The position numbers and the translations under genes are program-made. DNA of 64,000 bases. Source: Micrococcus endophyticus (lineage in GTDB: Bacteria; Actinomycetota; Actinomycetes; Actinomycetales; Micrococcaceae). Under the pieces are notes generated by a model. It had not been told where the DNA came from. It did no database searches and worked only from the letters and a program-made list of their open reading frames with translations. The DNA lies in NCBI RefSeq assembly GCF_014205115.1, contig NZ_JACHMW010000001.1, positions 2,170,001 to 2,234,000 on the forward strand. The letters are read 5' to 3'. Shown one piece after another: positions 51,806-60,452 of this stretch (positions are counted from its first letter, which is position 1; every line of letters begins with the position of its first letter).

Positions 51806-53545
51806 TCAGTGGGTGGGGGCGGCGTCGGCGGCTGCGAGTGCGGCCGCGGCGGTGACGTCGTCGTGGGCGGTCTCGCCGCGGAGGCGGGCGGCGACGAGGC
51901 TCTTGTACGCGCGGATCTCACCCGCGATGCGCTCTTCATCCCAGCCCAGCTCGGGGGCCACGAGGGACGCGATCTCCTCGGCTGCCGCGACGCCGCGGTC
52001 GCGGACCTCGGTGGACAGGCGCGTGCGGCGCTCGATGACGTCGTCCAGGTGGACGACGCTCTCGGCCCGGGCCGCGTGGACGATCTCGGCGCGCAGGTAG
52101 CGCGGCGCTTCGGCGAGAGGGACGCTCAGGGACGGGTCGGCGTCGATCAGGTCGAGCACGTGGCGCAGCACGGTGCCGTAGCGGAACAGGAGCCGGTCCA
52201 CGCGGGCTTCGTCCAGGCCGTAGTCGGCGGCGATGCGGTCCGCCTCCGCCTCGATCTCCGAGTAGCCGAGGCCGCCGAGCACGGGGATGCGCTCGGTGAG
52301 GCTGGGACGGGTCGGGTGGGTCTCGCGCACCACGAAGTCCACGACGTCCTCGGCCATGGCCCGGTACGTGGTCCACTTGCCGCCGGCGACGGCGGTGAGG
52401 CCGGGGGCCACCTCGGTGACGGTGTGCTCGCGGGAGATCTTGGTGGAGCCGCCGTCGGATCCGGTGACCGGCTGCAGGAGCGGGCGCAGGCCGGCGTACG
52501 TGGCGATCACGTCGTCTCGCGTGAGGTCCTCCTTCAGCACCGCGTTGGCGTGCTCCAGGATGTAGTCGATGTCGTCCGCGGTGGCGGCCGGATGGGCCAC
52601 GTCCTCCGCCCACGGGCTGTCCGTGGTGCCGATCACCCAGTACTCGTCCCACGGGATGAGGAACAGCACGGACTTCTCCGTCTTGGTGATCACTCCGGTG
52701 GCGGCGTCGGCGCGGATGCGGTCGCGGGGCACGGTGATGTGGGCGCCCTTGGAGGCGAGCACCTCGAGGCCGCCGTCAGCCTCGGCCAGCTCCTGCTGCT
52801 CCTGGGTCCACACGCCCCCGGCCAGGATGACGGCGCGCGCGTGCACGTCGAACTCCTCGCCGGAGGTCTCCTCCCGGACGCGCACGCCCTGCACGCGGCC
52901 GTCGTCGCCGCGCAGGTAGCCGGTGACGGCGGTGTAGTTGGCGGCCACGGCGCCGTGGTCCACGGCGGAGCGCACGACCATCATGGCCAGGCGGGCGTCG
53001 TCGAACTGGGCGTCGGCGTACTCCACCGCGCCGACGATCTTCTCGTCGTCGAGGGAGGGGAAGGTCGCGGCCATGGAGCGGCGGCTGAGATGGCGGTGTG
53101 CGCTCACCGCGCGGCGGCGGCCGAGCGACTGCATGGCGTCGTACATGGTGACACCGGCGCCGATGAAGCCGCGGTCGATCACCTTGTGGAAGAACGGGAA
53201 GACGAAGCGCAGGGGGCGCACCAGGTGGGGCGCGGTCTGGGTGAGCAGCAGGTCGCGCTCACGCAGCGCCTCGTACACCAGCTTGACGTCCAGCATCTCG
53301 AGATAGCGCAGGCCACCGTGCATGAGGCGAGAGGAGCGGGACGAGGTTCCGGAGGCCCAGTCGCGGGCCTCGACGATGCCCACGTCAAGGCCGCGGGTGG
53401 CCGCGTCGAACGCGGCGCCCACGCCGGTGGAGCCGCCGCCCACGATCAGGATGTCAAGGGGGGCCTCCGGGCTGGTGGCCCGGAGGCGGGCGAGATGATC
53501 CTCCCGCGTGGCAGCGGAGAGGGGCACGGTTCGCAGGGTCGGCAT
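51806..53545 (-). CDS. glpD: Aerobic glycerol-3-phosphate dehydrogenase
   Basis: FAD-linked membrane-associated enzyme of 579 residues that oxidises glycerol 3-phosphate to dihydroxyacetone phosphate and feeds electrons to quinones. LDILIVGGGSTGVGAAFDAATRGL is the FAD motif; SGTSSRSSRLMHGGLRYLE, FLIPWDEYWVIGTTDSPW, YAGLRPLLQP and AGGKWTTYRAMAEDVVD are family blocks, and the C-terminal helical domain is complete. First gene of the glp operon; its upstream region has two 18-bp direct repeats. Confidence 0.97.
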   Translation of the reverse strand: MPTLRTVPLSAATREDHLARLRATSPEAPLDILIVGGGSTGVGAAFDAATRGLDVGIVEARDWASGTSSRSSRLMHGGLRYLEMLDVKLVYEALRERDLLLTQTAPHLVRPLRFVFPFFHKVIDRGFIGAGVTMYDAMQSLGRRRAVSAHRHLSRRSMAATFPSLDDEKIVGAVEYADAQFDDARLAMMVVRSAVDHGAVAANYTAVTGYLRGDDGRVQGVRVREETSGEEFDVHARAVILAGGVWTQEQQELAEADGGLEVLASKGAHITVPRDRIRADAATGVITKTEKSVLFLIPWDEYWVIGTTDSPWAEDVAHPAATADDIDYILEHANAVLKEDLTRDDVIATYAGLRPLLQPVTGSDGGSTKISREHTVTEVAPGLTAVAGGKWTTYRAMAEDVVDFVVRETHPTRPSLTERIPVLGGLGYSEIEAEADRIAADYGLDEARVDRLLFRYGTVLRHVLDLIDADPSLSVPLAEAPRYLRAEIVHAARAESVVHLDDVIERRTRLSTEVRDRGVAAAEEIASLVAPELGWDEERIAGEIRAYKSLVAARLRGETAHDDVTAAAALAAADAAPTH

Positions 53546-53592
53546 GGAGAGGTTGCTCCTTCATCAGTGGAGGCACAGCGTAGTGGCGTGGC

Positions 53593-53630
53593 TCACGATG
53601 CCCGGTGTCATATCACGAGACCCGGTATCA
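53593..53630 (-). promoter_or_regulatory. Two 18-bp direct repeats upstream of glpD
   Basis: On the minus strand TGATACCGGGTCTCGTGA (53613-53630) and TGACACCGGGCATCGTGA (53593-53610) match at 15 of 18 bases, with period 20, that is, about two helical turns. They lie 48-85 bp before the glpD start, an operator-like position. The regulator is not in the window. Confidence 0.6.
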
Positions 53631-53639
53631 GTGCGATCC

Positions 53640-53979
53640 GAGGTCCATGGTGTCACTTCCGCACCGCGGGTACCCACGCGGCGGCCACGCGCCGGGTGGG
53701 CGTGGTCAGGCTTCCTCCCGCATGGCGGGTTCACGGAGATCGGGCCCGTCCCCGGCTGCGCGGATCTGGTGGCCCTGACGCGGAGGTCGCGACCGCCACC
53801 GGGCTGGGGGAGGTCGTCTTCACAGCAACCTACGAGCCTGTGATGCCCGAGACTCCCCGCCCAGACGGATGGCTCCTTGACCTGGAGATCCTCGCGGACC
53901 TCGGTCGGCGCACCTGGTACGTCGCGGCTCCGCAGATCCCAGCGAACCGCCCCATCACCCGTGCCGCTACCGTGACCCC
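53640..53979. other. Degenerate sequence upstream of the GNAT remnant
   Basis: No intact gene. A plus-strand frame reads TATYEPVMPETPRPDGWLLD with some protein-like character at 53836-53990, probably the tail of a lost gene. Confidence 0.4.
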
Positions 53980-54462
53980 ATGCCCACCCTTTTCGCCGAC
54001 CTCGCCGCGCGCCGCGGCGTCGTCTTCCCGCTGCGCACCGAGCGGCTGACGCTCACCCCGTTCGCCGCCGAGCTTCGGGAGAGCCGCCTCGCCGCCGGCG
54101 ACCGACTGACAGTCCGCGCGGGCGAGTCGATCATCGACGTGGGGAAGCTGGCCGTGCAGGACGCGTGGAGCCAGGGCGGCCCGCGCGAGGAGGCCCGCGA
54201 CGCACAGGGGGAGATCGGCTCGACCATCCACCCGATCCATGCCGGCCAGGGCTACGCCACCGAGCTCGCCGGCGCCCTGCTGAAGCTCGCCTTCACAGGC
54301 CTGGGCGTGCATCGCGTGGACGCGGCGGCCTTCGCGGACAATGCGCCCAGCCTGCGCGCCTCGGGGAGCAACCTGCCCCCGTGGGACGCCGACCGCTGGG
54401 CCGCCCACGTGGACCGTCTGACCGCCATCGCGGAGGGGAGCGGCGGGCCGGGCCGGAACTGA
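53980..54462 (+). pseudogene. Degenerate GNAT (RimJ/RimL-type) acetyltransferase
   Basis: A frame of 160 codons. The N-terminal block PLRTERLTLTPFAAEL and the central EIGSTIHPIHAGQGYATELAGALLKLAFTGLGVHRVDAAAFADNAPSLR are GNAT, the latter with acetyl-CoA motif GQGYAT. The stretch between them is far too short and carries foreign-looking sequence, and the end after SLR lacks the last strands. Internal deletions that happened to keep the frame are the simplest explanation. It may still be translated, but activity is unlikely. Confidence 0.6.
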
Positions 54463-54537
54463 AGGCACATGCCTCCCGTGCCCGACCTGCCCGCCTGCCT
54501 CGAGTGCAAGCCGCTGACCCGCTCCGTCGTCACCGGC

Positions 54538-54771
54538 TACGCCGCGAAGGTGACCGCCGAGGCGCTCGCGGCCCTCGGCGTCGACCTCGCCGACGCCATG
54601 GCCCTGTGAAGGCCGGCCGTGGAGGCGGGGGAGGAGCCGTCGTCGTGGGCGGTGCGCCGCCGCCTGGGGGAGGCCGGTGCGCACGGGCTGATCGACCCGT
54701 CCAGGACGGCGCCCGGCCTGTGGCACCTCACCCTGTTCCGCTGGGACGAGGGCGGTGCGCCCCGGGTGACG
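54538..54771 (+). pseudogene. Broken RES gene, copy 2
   Basis: The C-terminal half of a RES protein: AALGVDLADA, then TGA at 54607-54609 where the intact copy at 47.1 kb has Trp (APWKP), then PAVEAGEEPSSWAVRRRLGEAGAHGLIDPSRTAPGLWHLTLFRWDEGG. Over the last 50 codons it is nearly identical to the intact RES. The N-terminal catalytic Arg/Tyr region is missing, replaced by unrelated codons. Confidence 0.75.
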
Positions 54772-54787
54772 CGTGCCCCCGGCGGTG

Positions 54788-55072
54788 TCACTGCTGGCTC
54801 TGGAGCATCTCCACGACGTACCCGATGAACAGGGCGAGCGGGAAGCTGGCGACAGCCAGCGCGCCGGACAGCAGCGCCAGCAGAACGCGTTTCGCCGCAG
54901 CGAAGCAGAGCGCGGACAGTGCGTAGCAGCCGATGATCAGGGCGAAGAAGACCATCGTCTCCCGAGGCGTCTCCGAGCCCGTGATCAGCAGGAGAACCAG
55001 GATGCCGGTGGAGACGGCGAAGAATGACATGCCGACGACGCCGGCCGCCTTCTCTCTCATCATGGCGTCCAT
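54788..55072 (-). CDS. Small membrane protein of unknown function
   Basis: A protein of 94 residues with three hydrophobic helices: GVVGMSFFAVSTGILVLLLI, MVFFALIIGCYALSALCFAA and VLLALLSGALAVASFPLALFIGYVV. No recognised family. CGGAG lies before two candidate ATGs (55072 and 55063); the second has the better spacing. It stands among pseudogenes, but composition and length look like a real gene. Confidence 0.55.
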   Translation of the reverse strand: MDAMMREKAAGVVGMSFFAVSTGILVLLLITGSETPRETMVFFALIIGCYALSALCFAAAKRVLLALLSGALAVASFPLALFIGYVVEMLQSQQ

Positions 55073-55094
55073 TCTCCGTCGGGGCCGACGGGAG

Positions 55095-55335
55095 GAGCGG
55101 TCGACGCGGTATCCCGGGTCATCCCATTGAAGTCCTGCCCCGCCTGGATCACCAGCGCGGACTCGCCCGCGGCGTCGGCGACCCCGTGCGTGTGCGCATC
55201 CAGGAGGTCACGCGCACGTACGTGACCGTCGCTCCAACCGTGAACGGCGCCGTGGGGGAGGTCGCCAAGAGCATCGACCCCGCTGCGAGCATCACCCTGT
55301 CCCTGCCCACCGAGCGGCTGTGCCCGGCGTCGTGA
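55095..55335 (+). pseudogene. Fragment of an unrecognised protein
   Basis: A frame ending at 55335 reads GDPVRVRIQEVTRTYVTVAPTVNGAVGEVAKSIDPAASITLSLPTERLCPAS, which looks like a beta-rich C-terminal domain. It has no start of its own that makes sense, and the sequence before it is noise. Probably the tail of a deleted gene. Confidence 0.4.
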
Positions 55336-55381
55336 GGGCGTGTGGGGAGCCACGGGCATTCTGCGCACCAAAGTTGCTCAA

Positions 55382-55426
55382 AGTTATGGCAAGCATGCCC
55401 CAACATTGGTTCGAGTCCTCATAACT
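55382..55426. promoter_or_regulatory. Inverted and direct repeats before the AlbA_2 gene
   Basis: AGTTATG (55382-55388) and CATAACT (55420-55426) are inverted repeats, the second directly before the ATG. CAAAGTT occurs twice ten bases apart just upstream. An A/T-rich patch in G/C-rich surroundings; possibly promoter and autoregulatory site. Confidence 0.4.
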
Positions 55427-57094
55427 ATGGATACTTATGGGATGGACCTTGGACCCCTCCTCGCCGCGGGCGAGACCCTGGACGTCGAGTTCAAACGACG
55501 CCTGGGGAAGGACGACCTCTACCAGGCCGTCGTCTGCATGGCCAACGGCATCGGGGGACGCATCCTCGTCGGGGTCGACGACGACGGCACCGTCGTCGGG
55601 ACGACGGCCGACCATGGCGGTGCCGTGGACGCAGACCTGCTGGCCGGTCGCATTCAGAACGGGATCGAACCACCGTTGAGCGTGGACGTGGAGGTGGTGC
55701 CGTGGGAGGGCAAGGACGTGGCAGTCATCACCGTCCCCCAGGCGAAGTCCTCGTTCGTCGGCACGCGCAAGGGGTTGTTCGTCAAGCGCGTCGTGGGGCC
55801 GGACGGTCGCCCCGCGTGCATGCCCATGACGCCCATGGACGTCCTGCGGGCTGGGTTTGACGTCGTCGGCCTGGACTATGCCCGGGCGGAAGCGCGCGGG
55901 GCCGAGTGGGGCCACCTCGATCCAACCGAGTTCGACCGGTTCCGGCGACTGGCCGGCCAATCGGCTGGTGACAGCGGGCTTGCGGAACTCACGGATGCGG
56001 AACTGCTGCGGACACTGGACCTCCTCACTCCGGACGGCGGCATCAGTCTCGGCGCGGTTCTGGTCTTCGGCACGTCGGATGCGCTGAGCAGGTGGGCCCC
56101 GACTGCGGAAGTCCTCTTCCAGGACTCCCGACCCCACGGTGTGGAAGCGAATGAGGACCTGCTGCTTCCCCTGTTGAACGCATTCGAGGAGATCGAGACC
56201 CGCTTGGCTCTGCGGAACTCCATCACACCCGTGGAGGTGGGCCTCGTCCGCGTCGATGTACCTCTGCTGGCCGAGAGCGTGCGGCGCGAGTCGATCGCCA
56301 ATGCCCTTGTGCACCGTGATTACGCCGAGGCGGGGCCGATCCAGGTGACCCTCACCGGGTCCACGTTCTCCGTCGCAAGCCCTGGCGGGTTCCCCCGTGA
56401 CGTTTCGCCGGCCAACATACTGAACCGCTCGGCTCCTCGCAGCCCTGCCCTGGCGAATGTGTTCAAGCGCGCCGGGCTCGTCGAGCGCCGGGGCAAGGGT
56501 GTGCAGGACATGTTCGCCTCGCAGCTCCGAGCTGGCCGGGGTGCGCCGGACTACAGTCGCTCCACGCATCGGTCCGTGATCGTCGACATCCCCTTGGGTG
56601 ATGAGGACAGGGAGCTGCTGATCTTTCTGGCCCGCCGGCAGAACGAGGGCCAGCGTGCACTCACCCTGACCGAGCTGCGGGTGGTCCACGAGATCAAGCA
56701 CGGGGGGCCTGCGGGGGCGGCGGAGGCAGCGGAACGCCTTCGACTGCCCGTGGCGGACGTGCGCGCAGCTGCCACCGCGCTCGTTGAGGCCGGCGTCCTG
56801 GAATCGAGGGGGAACAGCCGGGCGCAGCGGTACATGCTGACCGCGCGGTTCTACGAGCTGGCCGAAGACCGAGCCGCCTACCTGCGCCTGCGTCCGGTCG
56901 ACCGAATCCAACAGCGACGGCTGATTGCCGATTACATCCGCGAATACGGATCCATCACCCGCAGCAAAGCCGCGGAACTGTGCCAGATCGCGCCCACGGC
57001 CGCGCGGGCAGTGCTCAAAGGCATGACGGAGGAGGGTCTCCTCGAACTGCGCGGGGAGCGGCGCGCAGCGCACTACGTGCTCCCGGACTCGTAG
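55427..57094 (+). CDS. AlbA_2 (Schlafen-type) / HATPase_c_4 putative regulator
   Basis: A protein of 555 residues. Residues 1-130 are an AlbA_2 domain: GETLDVEFKRRLGKDDLYQAVVCMANGIGGRILVGVDDDG with the E-F-K and the N-x-x-G-G-x-I-x-x-G-V pattern. About 230-390 is the RecG-like ATPase-fold region: ESVRRESIANALVHRDYAEAGPIQVTLTGSTFSVASPGGFP and KRAGLVERRGKGVQDMF. The C-terminal part has two winged-helix-like segments (ITRSKAAELCQIAPTAARAVLKGMTEEGLL). Members act as regulators or in phage defence; the role here is unknown. ATG 55427 or 55442 may be the start; no ribosome site is visible. Confidence 0.85.
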   Translation: MDTYGMDLGPLLAAGETLDVEFKRRLGKDDLYQAVVCMANGIGGRILVGVDDDGTVVGTTADHGGAVDADLLAGRIQNGIEPPLSVDVEVVPWEGKDVAVITVPQAKSSFVGTRKGLFVKRVVGPDGRPACMPMTPMDVLRAGFDVVGLDYARAEARGAEWGHLDPTEFDRFRRLAGQSAGDSGLAELTDAELLRTLDLLTPDGGISLGAVLVFGTSDALSRWAPTAEVLFQDSRPHGVEANEDLLLPLLNAFEEIETRLALRNSITPVEVGLVRVDVPLLAESVRRESIANALVHRDYAEAGPIQVTLTGSTFSVASPGGFPRDVSPANILNRSAPRSPALANVFKRAGLVERRGKGVQDMFASQLRAGRGAPDYSRSTHRSVIVDIPLGDEDRELLIFLARRQNEGQRALTLTELRVVHEIKHGGPAGAAEAAERLRLPVADVRAAATALVEAGVLESRGNSRAQRYMLTARFYELAEDRAAYLRLRPVDRIQQRRLIADYIREYGSITRSKAAELCQIAPTAARAVLKGMTEEGLLELRGERRAAHYVLPDS

Positions 57095-57160
57095 CGGTGT
57101 GCTCGACCGCGCGCGCCGAGGCGATCGCGCGGCTCAGCAGTGTCCGTGCACAACGATGGC

Positions 57161-57196
57161 TCCTACGCAACGATTGATCCATATCGTTGCGTAGGA
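57161..57196. promoter_or_regulatory. Perfect 14-bp inverted repeat before the fic gene
   Basis: TCCTACGCAACGAT (57161-57174) and its exact complement (57183-57196) are separated by TGATCCAT and end seven bases before the fic ATG. It covers the place where the ribosome site or the -10 should be. A half-site CAACGATGG lies just upstream. Likely operator for the Fic protein's own winged helix, or an mRNA hairpin that blocks initiation. Confidence 0.75.
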
Positions 57197-57203
57197 TGCC
57201 CTT

Positions 57204-58421
57204 ATGGGCACGGATCAGACCATCAGCACGGCCGTCGGCTGGGAAGAGCGTCCCTGGACCGCGGACCCGGATGACGCCGGCGTCCTCACTCGGCGCGCTC
57301 GCGTGCGCGCGTCGGGCCCGTATCGAGCTGCGCTCCCAGCCCGTATCGCCCGACTCGGGTTCGACCTGCCCTCCGATCTGGCGACCGAGGTCGAGGAGGC
57401 GACGGCCGCCGTCGTGCGCTTCGACGCCGAGATCAGCCACGCCCTCCCGGGGCTCACTGGAGAGATCGCGCCGATCGACGCGGTGCTTTTGCGCACCGAG
57501 TCCGCGTCCTCCTCGCAGATCGAGCACATCACCGCGGGCGCGCGAGCCCTCGCCCTGGCGACTCTTGGCGAACGCACCCGCCCCAACGCAGCGCTCGTGG
57601 CGGCGAACGTGAAGGCCATGGGGGCTGCTTCCCGGCTGGCCGCCGACCTGGACGAGCCTGCCCTGCTGGCCGCCCATCGTGCCCTCATGGATGGTCAGGA
57701 GCATGCCCGGCCGGGCGCCTACCGCGATGCGCAGGGGTGGATCGGGGGAGGGGCGCCCACGCCGCACACGGCGCAGTTCGTCCCGCCCCACCCGGAGCGC
57801 CTGCATGCCGGGATGGACGATCTCTTCGCCTACCTGCGACGCACGGACGTGCCCGCCCTCGTGCAGGCCGCCATCGCGCACGCCCAGTTCGAGACCATCC
57901 ACCCGTTCGCGGACGGCAACGGCCGCACCGGGCGCGTCCTCGTGCACGCCGTGTTGCACCGGGCCGGCGCGATCACCCGTATGGGGGTGCCCCTCTCAGC
58001 GGGACTCCTCACGGACACGGCCGGATACTTCGACGCCCTCACCGCCTACCGCGACGGCGACCCCGAGCCCATCGTGCGCCGCTTCGCGATGGCCGCCCTG
58101 GCCGCCGTCGGCAACGGCCGGGAGCTCGTCGCGGACCTGGACGAGGCTCTGACCGGCTGGCGCGAGCGGCTCACCGCCCGGCGGGACGCGGCGGTCTGGC
58201 GGGCGCTCGCGGTGATCATCGCTCAGCCTGCCGTGACCGTGGACCACCTGGCCCAGGTGCTGGGGGTCTCGCGCCCGGCCGCCCAGCGGGCCGTGGACCA
58301 GCTTGTCGAGGCCGGCGCTCTGCAGGCCGTGTCCGCTCAGCGTCGGAACCGGGTGTGGCTGGCCACCGAGGTGCTCGCCTGTCTGGACGAGTTCGCCGCG
58401 CGTGCGGGCCGCCGGGGCTGA
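57204..58421 (+). CDS. Fic domain protein with C-terminal winged helix
   Basis: A protein of 405 residues. The Fic motif HPFADGNGRTGR (catalytic His) is at about residue 233-244, expected to transfer AMP or another nucleotide to a protein hydroxyl. TESASSSQIEHI near residue 95 matches the built-in inhibitory helix of class II Fic proteins (S/T-x-x-x-E), so the enzyme is probably autoinhibited. The C-terminal 75 residues form a winged helix (VTVDHLAQVLGVSRPAAQRAVDQLVEAGAL). Target unknown. The ATG follows a large inverted repeat, and no separate antitoxin gene is adjacent. 109 bp after the AlbA_2 gene. Confidence 0.92.
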   Translation: MGTDQTISTAVGWEERPWTADPDDAGVLTRRARVRASGPYRAALPARIARLGFDLPSDLATEVEEATAAVVRFDAEISHALPGLTGEIAPIDAVLLRTESASSSQIEHITAGARALALATLGERTRPNAALVAANVKAMGAASRLAADLDEPALLAAHRALMDGQEHARPGAYRDAQGWIGGGAPTPHTAQFVPPHPERLHAGMDDLFAYLRRTDVPALVQAAIAHAQFETIHPFADGNGRTGRVLVHAVLHRAGAITRMGVPLSAGLLTDTAGYFDALTAYRDGDPEPIVRRFAMAALAAVGNGRELVADLDEALTGWRERLTARRDAAVWRALAVIIAQPAVTVDHLAQVLGVSRPAAQRAVDQLVEAGALQAVSAQRRNRVWLATEVLACLDEFAARAGRRG

Positions 58422-58444
58422 CGGGGGGTGGTCTACAGGGCTGA

Positions 58445-58634
58445 CCAGCCTCAGTGCCGTGTGTCGTGCCCCGACCATCCGGGCGGGCGTCGGGTTGCGG
58501 GCGTCCATTTGCGCCACCACCCGGTGCAGGCCGTACGTCTCGAACCCCAGGTTCAGCAGGGACACCGATCCGGCAGGGCCGGCGAGGTCGTCCTCCCGGT
58601 GCGGGCGCGGCGTCAGCCGCGCGGTGCGCAATGG
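58445..58634 (-). pseudogene. GNAT (RimJ/RimL-type) remnant
   Basis: A minus-strand frame reads PLRTARLTPRPHREDDLAG, then directly LLNLGFETYGLHRVVAQMDARNPTPARMV. These are the first and the later blocks of a GNAT with the middle 80 or so residues lost. The frame then runs on antisense to fic without meaning. Internal deletion with loss of the acetyl-CoA site. Confidence 0.65.
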
Positions 58635-58711
58635 CCAGTCAGGGGCGGGGCCGCCGGCAACCGCGCCCTCCCCGCGCACCCCTGACCTGCACAGGACTCG
58701 GCTGACAGCCG

Positions 58712-59107
58712 CCCGAAGCCACCGCCGGCGTCATCGACTGGTTTCGCGCCTGGCTCATCCCCTTCGCCACCGTGGACGACGCCGTCGCCCACCTTGGCGG
58801 CGGGCCTGCCGCCCGGGTGTGGGCCGAGGGGCTCGAGGAGACGGACGCCGGCCGGGTGCCACGCTTCGACGTCGACGTGCTGGAGGCCGCCCTGCGGCCC
58901 GTCCACGAGCGGCCTCGGTGGGAGGAATGGGGGCAGGTCACCGCGCCAACCCTGCTGATCACCGGGGAGAACGGGTACGTGCCCGCCGGAGAGCTGGACG
59001 AGATGCGTCGGCGGCGCCCGGATGTGCGGCACGTGCAGGTGCCCGGCGCAGGGCACGACGTGCACCTGGACGCGCCGGAGCGGGTGGCCGAGCTCGTGCG
59101 GGGGTAA
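58712..59107 (+). pseudogene. C-terminal half of an alpha/beta hydrolase paralogue
   Basis: PEATAGVIDWFRAWLIPFATVDDAVAHLGGG, GRVPRFDVDVLEAALRPVHERPRWEEW and GAGHDVHLDAPERVAELVRG line up with the C-terminal half of the hydrolase at 48.8-49.6 kb (EATEGTIQWFQGWPAPF, MPQFDVDVLRAALSPVHAQARWAEW, AGHDVHLDTPDEVADVL). The N-terminal half with the nucleophile Ser is gone. Not functional as a hydrolase. Confidence 0.8.
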
Positions 59108-59250
59108 TGGTCGAGGTCATGGTGGACGGAGGCGTGGTGGGCTCGGACTTCCCGTGGGACTGCTGGTCGGGTGAGACCACGCTGCAGGCGGCACTGGCCG
59201 AGAACCTGGAGCAGCTCCTCTCTCCGTTTGCGGGGGAATCCCGCACCTGA
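59107..59250 (+). CDS. Small hypothetical protein
   Basis: A frame of 47 codons, MVEVMVDGGVVGSDFPWDCWSGETTLQAALAENLEQLLSPF. The ATG overlaps the TAA of the hydrolase remnant (TAATG). Composition is protein-like, with a Trp-rich middle, but no family is recognised; it may be the end of a longer lost gene. Confidence 0.35.
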   Translation: MVEVMVDGGVVGSDFPWDCWSGETTLQAALAENLEQLLSPFAGESRT

Positions 59251-59299
59251 CCCGTATAGAACCCGTCTGACAGTCAGTTCCCCCCGGCACGATGGATTC

Positions 59300-60112
59300 A
59301 TGACCCACCTGGTCTCCTGGGAACCCCTCACGCTCGACCTCGCACCTGAGGATCCCGCTGGCCTCCTCGCCCGCCTGTGCATGGCCGGGGTCGTGATGAA
59401 CGAGTGTGCTGAGCGCCTGATCGCCGACCCGCGGATGCGTGTCGAGGGGCTGATCCGGGTGACCGTCGTCGAGCGCACGCTCACCTGGATGGCCGACGTC
59501 GTCGACGACACCACGGACCCAGAGCCACTCGCTCGTCTCGACATGGCCACCGCCCAGCGGCTCACGATCAAGTGTGCGCGTGCCCGGAGGCGAATGGGGG
59601 TCGTAGAGGGGAGTGAGGTCAGTCCTGTTCCCTCGTCACCCCCCACCCCCGTAAACGCCCATGTCAGAGCGGGGGCAACGCACCGTAGCCGATGTGCTCC
59701 GGCAGGTAGCGCCCCCTCCCGTCCCGCCGCATACCCCTGGGTGGACGACCCGGTGCAGACTGTGACCGTCTCCTCCAGGAAAGGACAGGGCCATGGCACT
59801 CCCCCAGCGCATCAAGGAGCTCCGCACCCGCAACGGGCTCTCCCAGGCCGCGCTCGCGGACCGGCTGCACGTCTCCCGGCAGGCGGTGACGAAGTGGGAG
59901 GCGGGACGCGGCATTCCCGACGTGGACAACCTGCGGGCGATGGCAGCCCTGTTCGGAGTCAGCGTGGACCATCTGCTGGACGGCACCGGAGACGACGCGA
60001 CGCCCGCCGTGCTACGGCATCCCGTGGACGTCGCCTCCCTCGAGCCGTACAAGCCGGCCGGCCGACCCCTGGGCGCGAAGAGTCACCGGGCCGTGCGCGA
60101 GGCCTTCCCTGA
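59300..60112 (+). CDS. Hypothetical protein; only the first ~100 codons look genuine
   Basis: From ATG 59300 the frame reads MTHLVSWEPLTLDLAPEDPAG, VVMNECAERLIADPRMRVEGLIRVTVVERTLTWMADVVDD, LARLDMATAQRLTIKCARARRRMG, well-formed helical sequence. After about residue 105 it turns into Pro/Arg/Gly-rich noise and overlaps the XRE gene in another frame, so the original stop was probably lost. No family recognised. Confidence 0.4.
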   Translation: MTHLVSWEPLTLDLAPEDPAGLLARLCMAGVVMNECAERLIADPRMRVEGLIRVTVVERTLTWMADVVDDTTDPEPLARLDMATAQRLTIKCARARRRMGVVEGSEVSPVPSSPPTPVNAHVRAGATHRSRCAPAGSAPSRPAAYPWVDDPVQTVTVSSRKGQGHGTPPAHQGAPHPQRALPGRARGPAARLPAGGDEVGGGTRHSRRGQPAGDGSPVRSQRGPSAGRHRRRRDARRATASRGRRLPRAVQAGRPTPGREESPGRARGLP

Positions 60113-60395
60113 CGCGGTCATCTACCCCCTCGCGCGGATGCGGTCCAATAACCGGGTGCAGGAGTTACTCGAGTGGGGGCTGATGCTCGCCTTCGACACC
60201 CCTTATGGACTCTTCGGTCTCAGCGACAGCCTCAGCAACCGGGACGCCCACTACCTGGTGCAGGAGAAGAACCGCCATGTGCTCGCCCGCGTCACGCCCA
60301 AGGCAGTCGAGGGCAAGGAGCTGCCGGAACCTGTCGCGGGCCGCACGTTCACCTTCGGGGCGGACCGGTTCCGTCGAACGAGCCACCCCCTCTGA
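59793..60395 (+). CDS. XRE family helix-turn-helix protein
   Basis: A protein of 200 residues. The N-terminal Cro/CI-type domain is clear: LPQRIKELRTRNGLSQAALADRLHVSRQAVTKWEAGRGIPDVDNLRAMAALFGVSVDHLL. The C-terminal 130 residues are of unknown type (PVDVASLEPYKPAGRPLGAKSHRAVREAFPDAVIYPLARM, DSLSNRDAHYLVQEKNRHVLARV). CAGGAAAGGA precedes the ATG. It is followed after 60 bp by a RES remnant, the order of a Xre-RES antitoxin-toxin pair, but it lacks an obvious DUF2384/MbcA-type C-terminal domain. Confidence 0.88.
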   Translation: MALPQRIKELRTRNGLSQAALADRLHVSRQAVTKWEAGRGIPDVDNLRAMAALFGVSVDHLLDGTGDDATPAVLRHPVDVASLEPYKPAGRPLGAKSHRAVREAFPDAVIYPLARMRSNNRVQELLEWGLMLAFDTPYGLFGLSDSLSNRDAHYLVQEKNRHVLARVTPKAVEGKELPEPVAGRTFTFGADRFRRTSHPL

Positions 60396-60452
60396 CCTGG
60401 CTGGGGCCGGCGAACTGCTCCTCCGGTCGTTGCCTCGGTCCTGGATGTGGAG

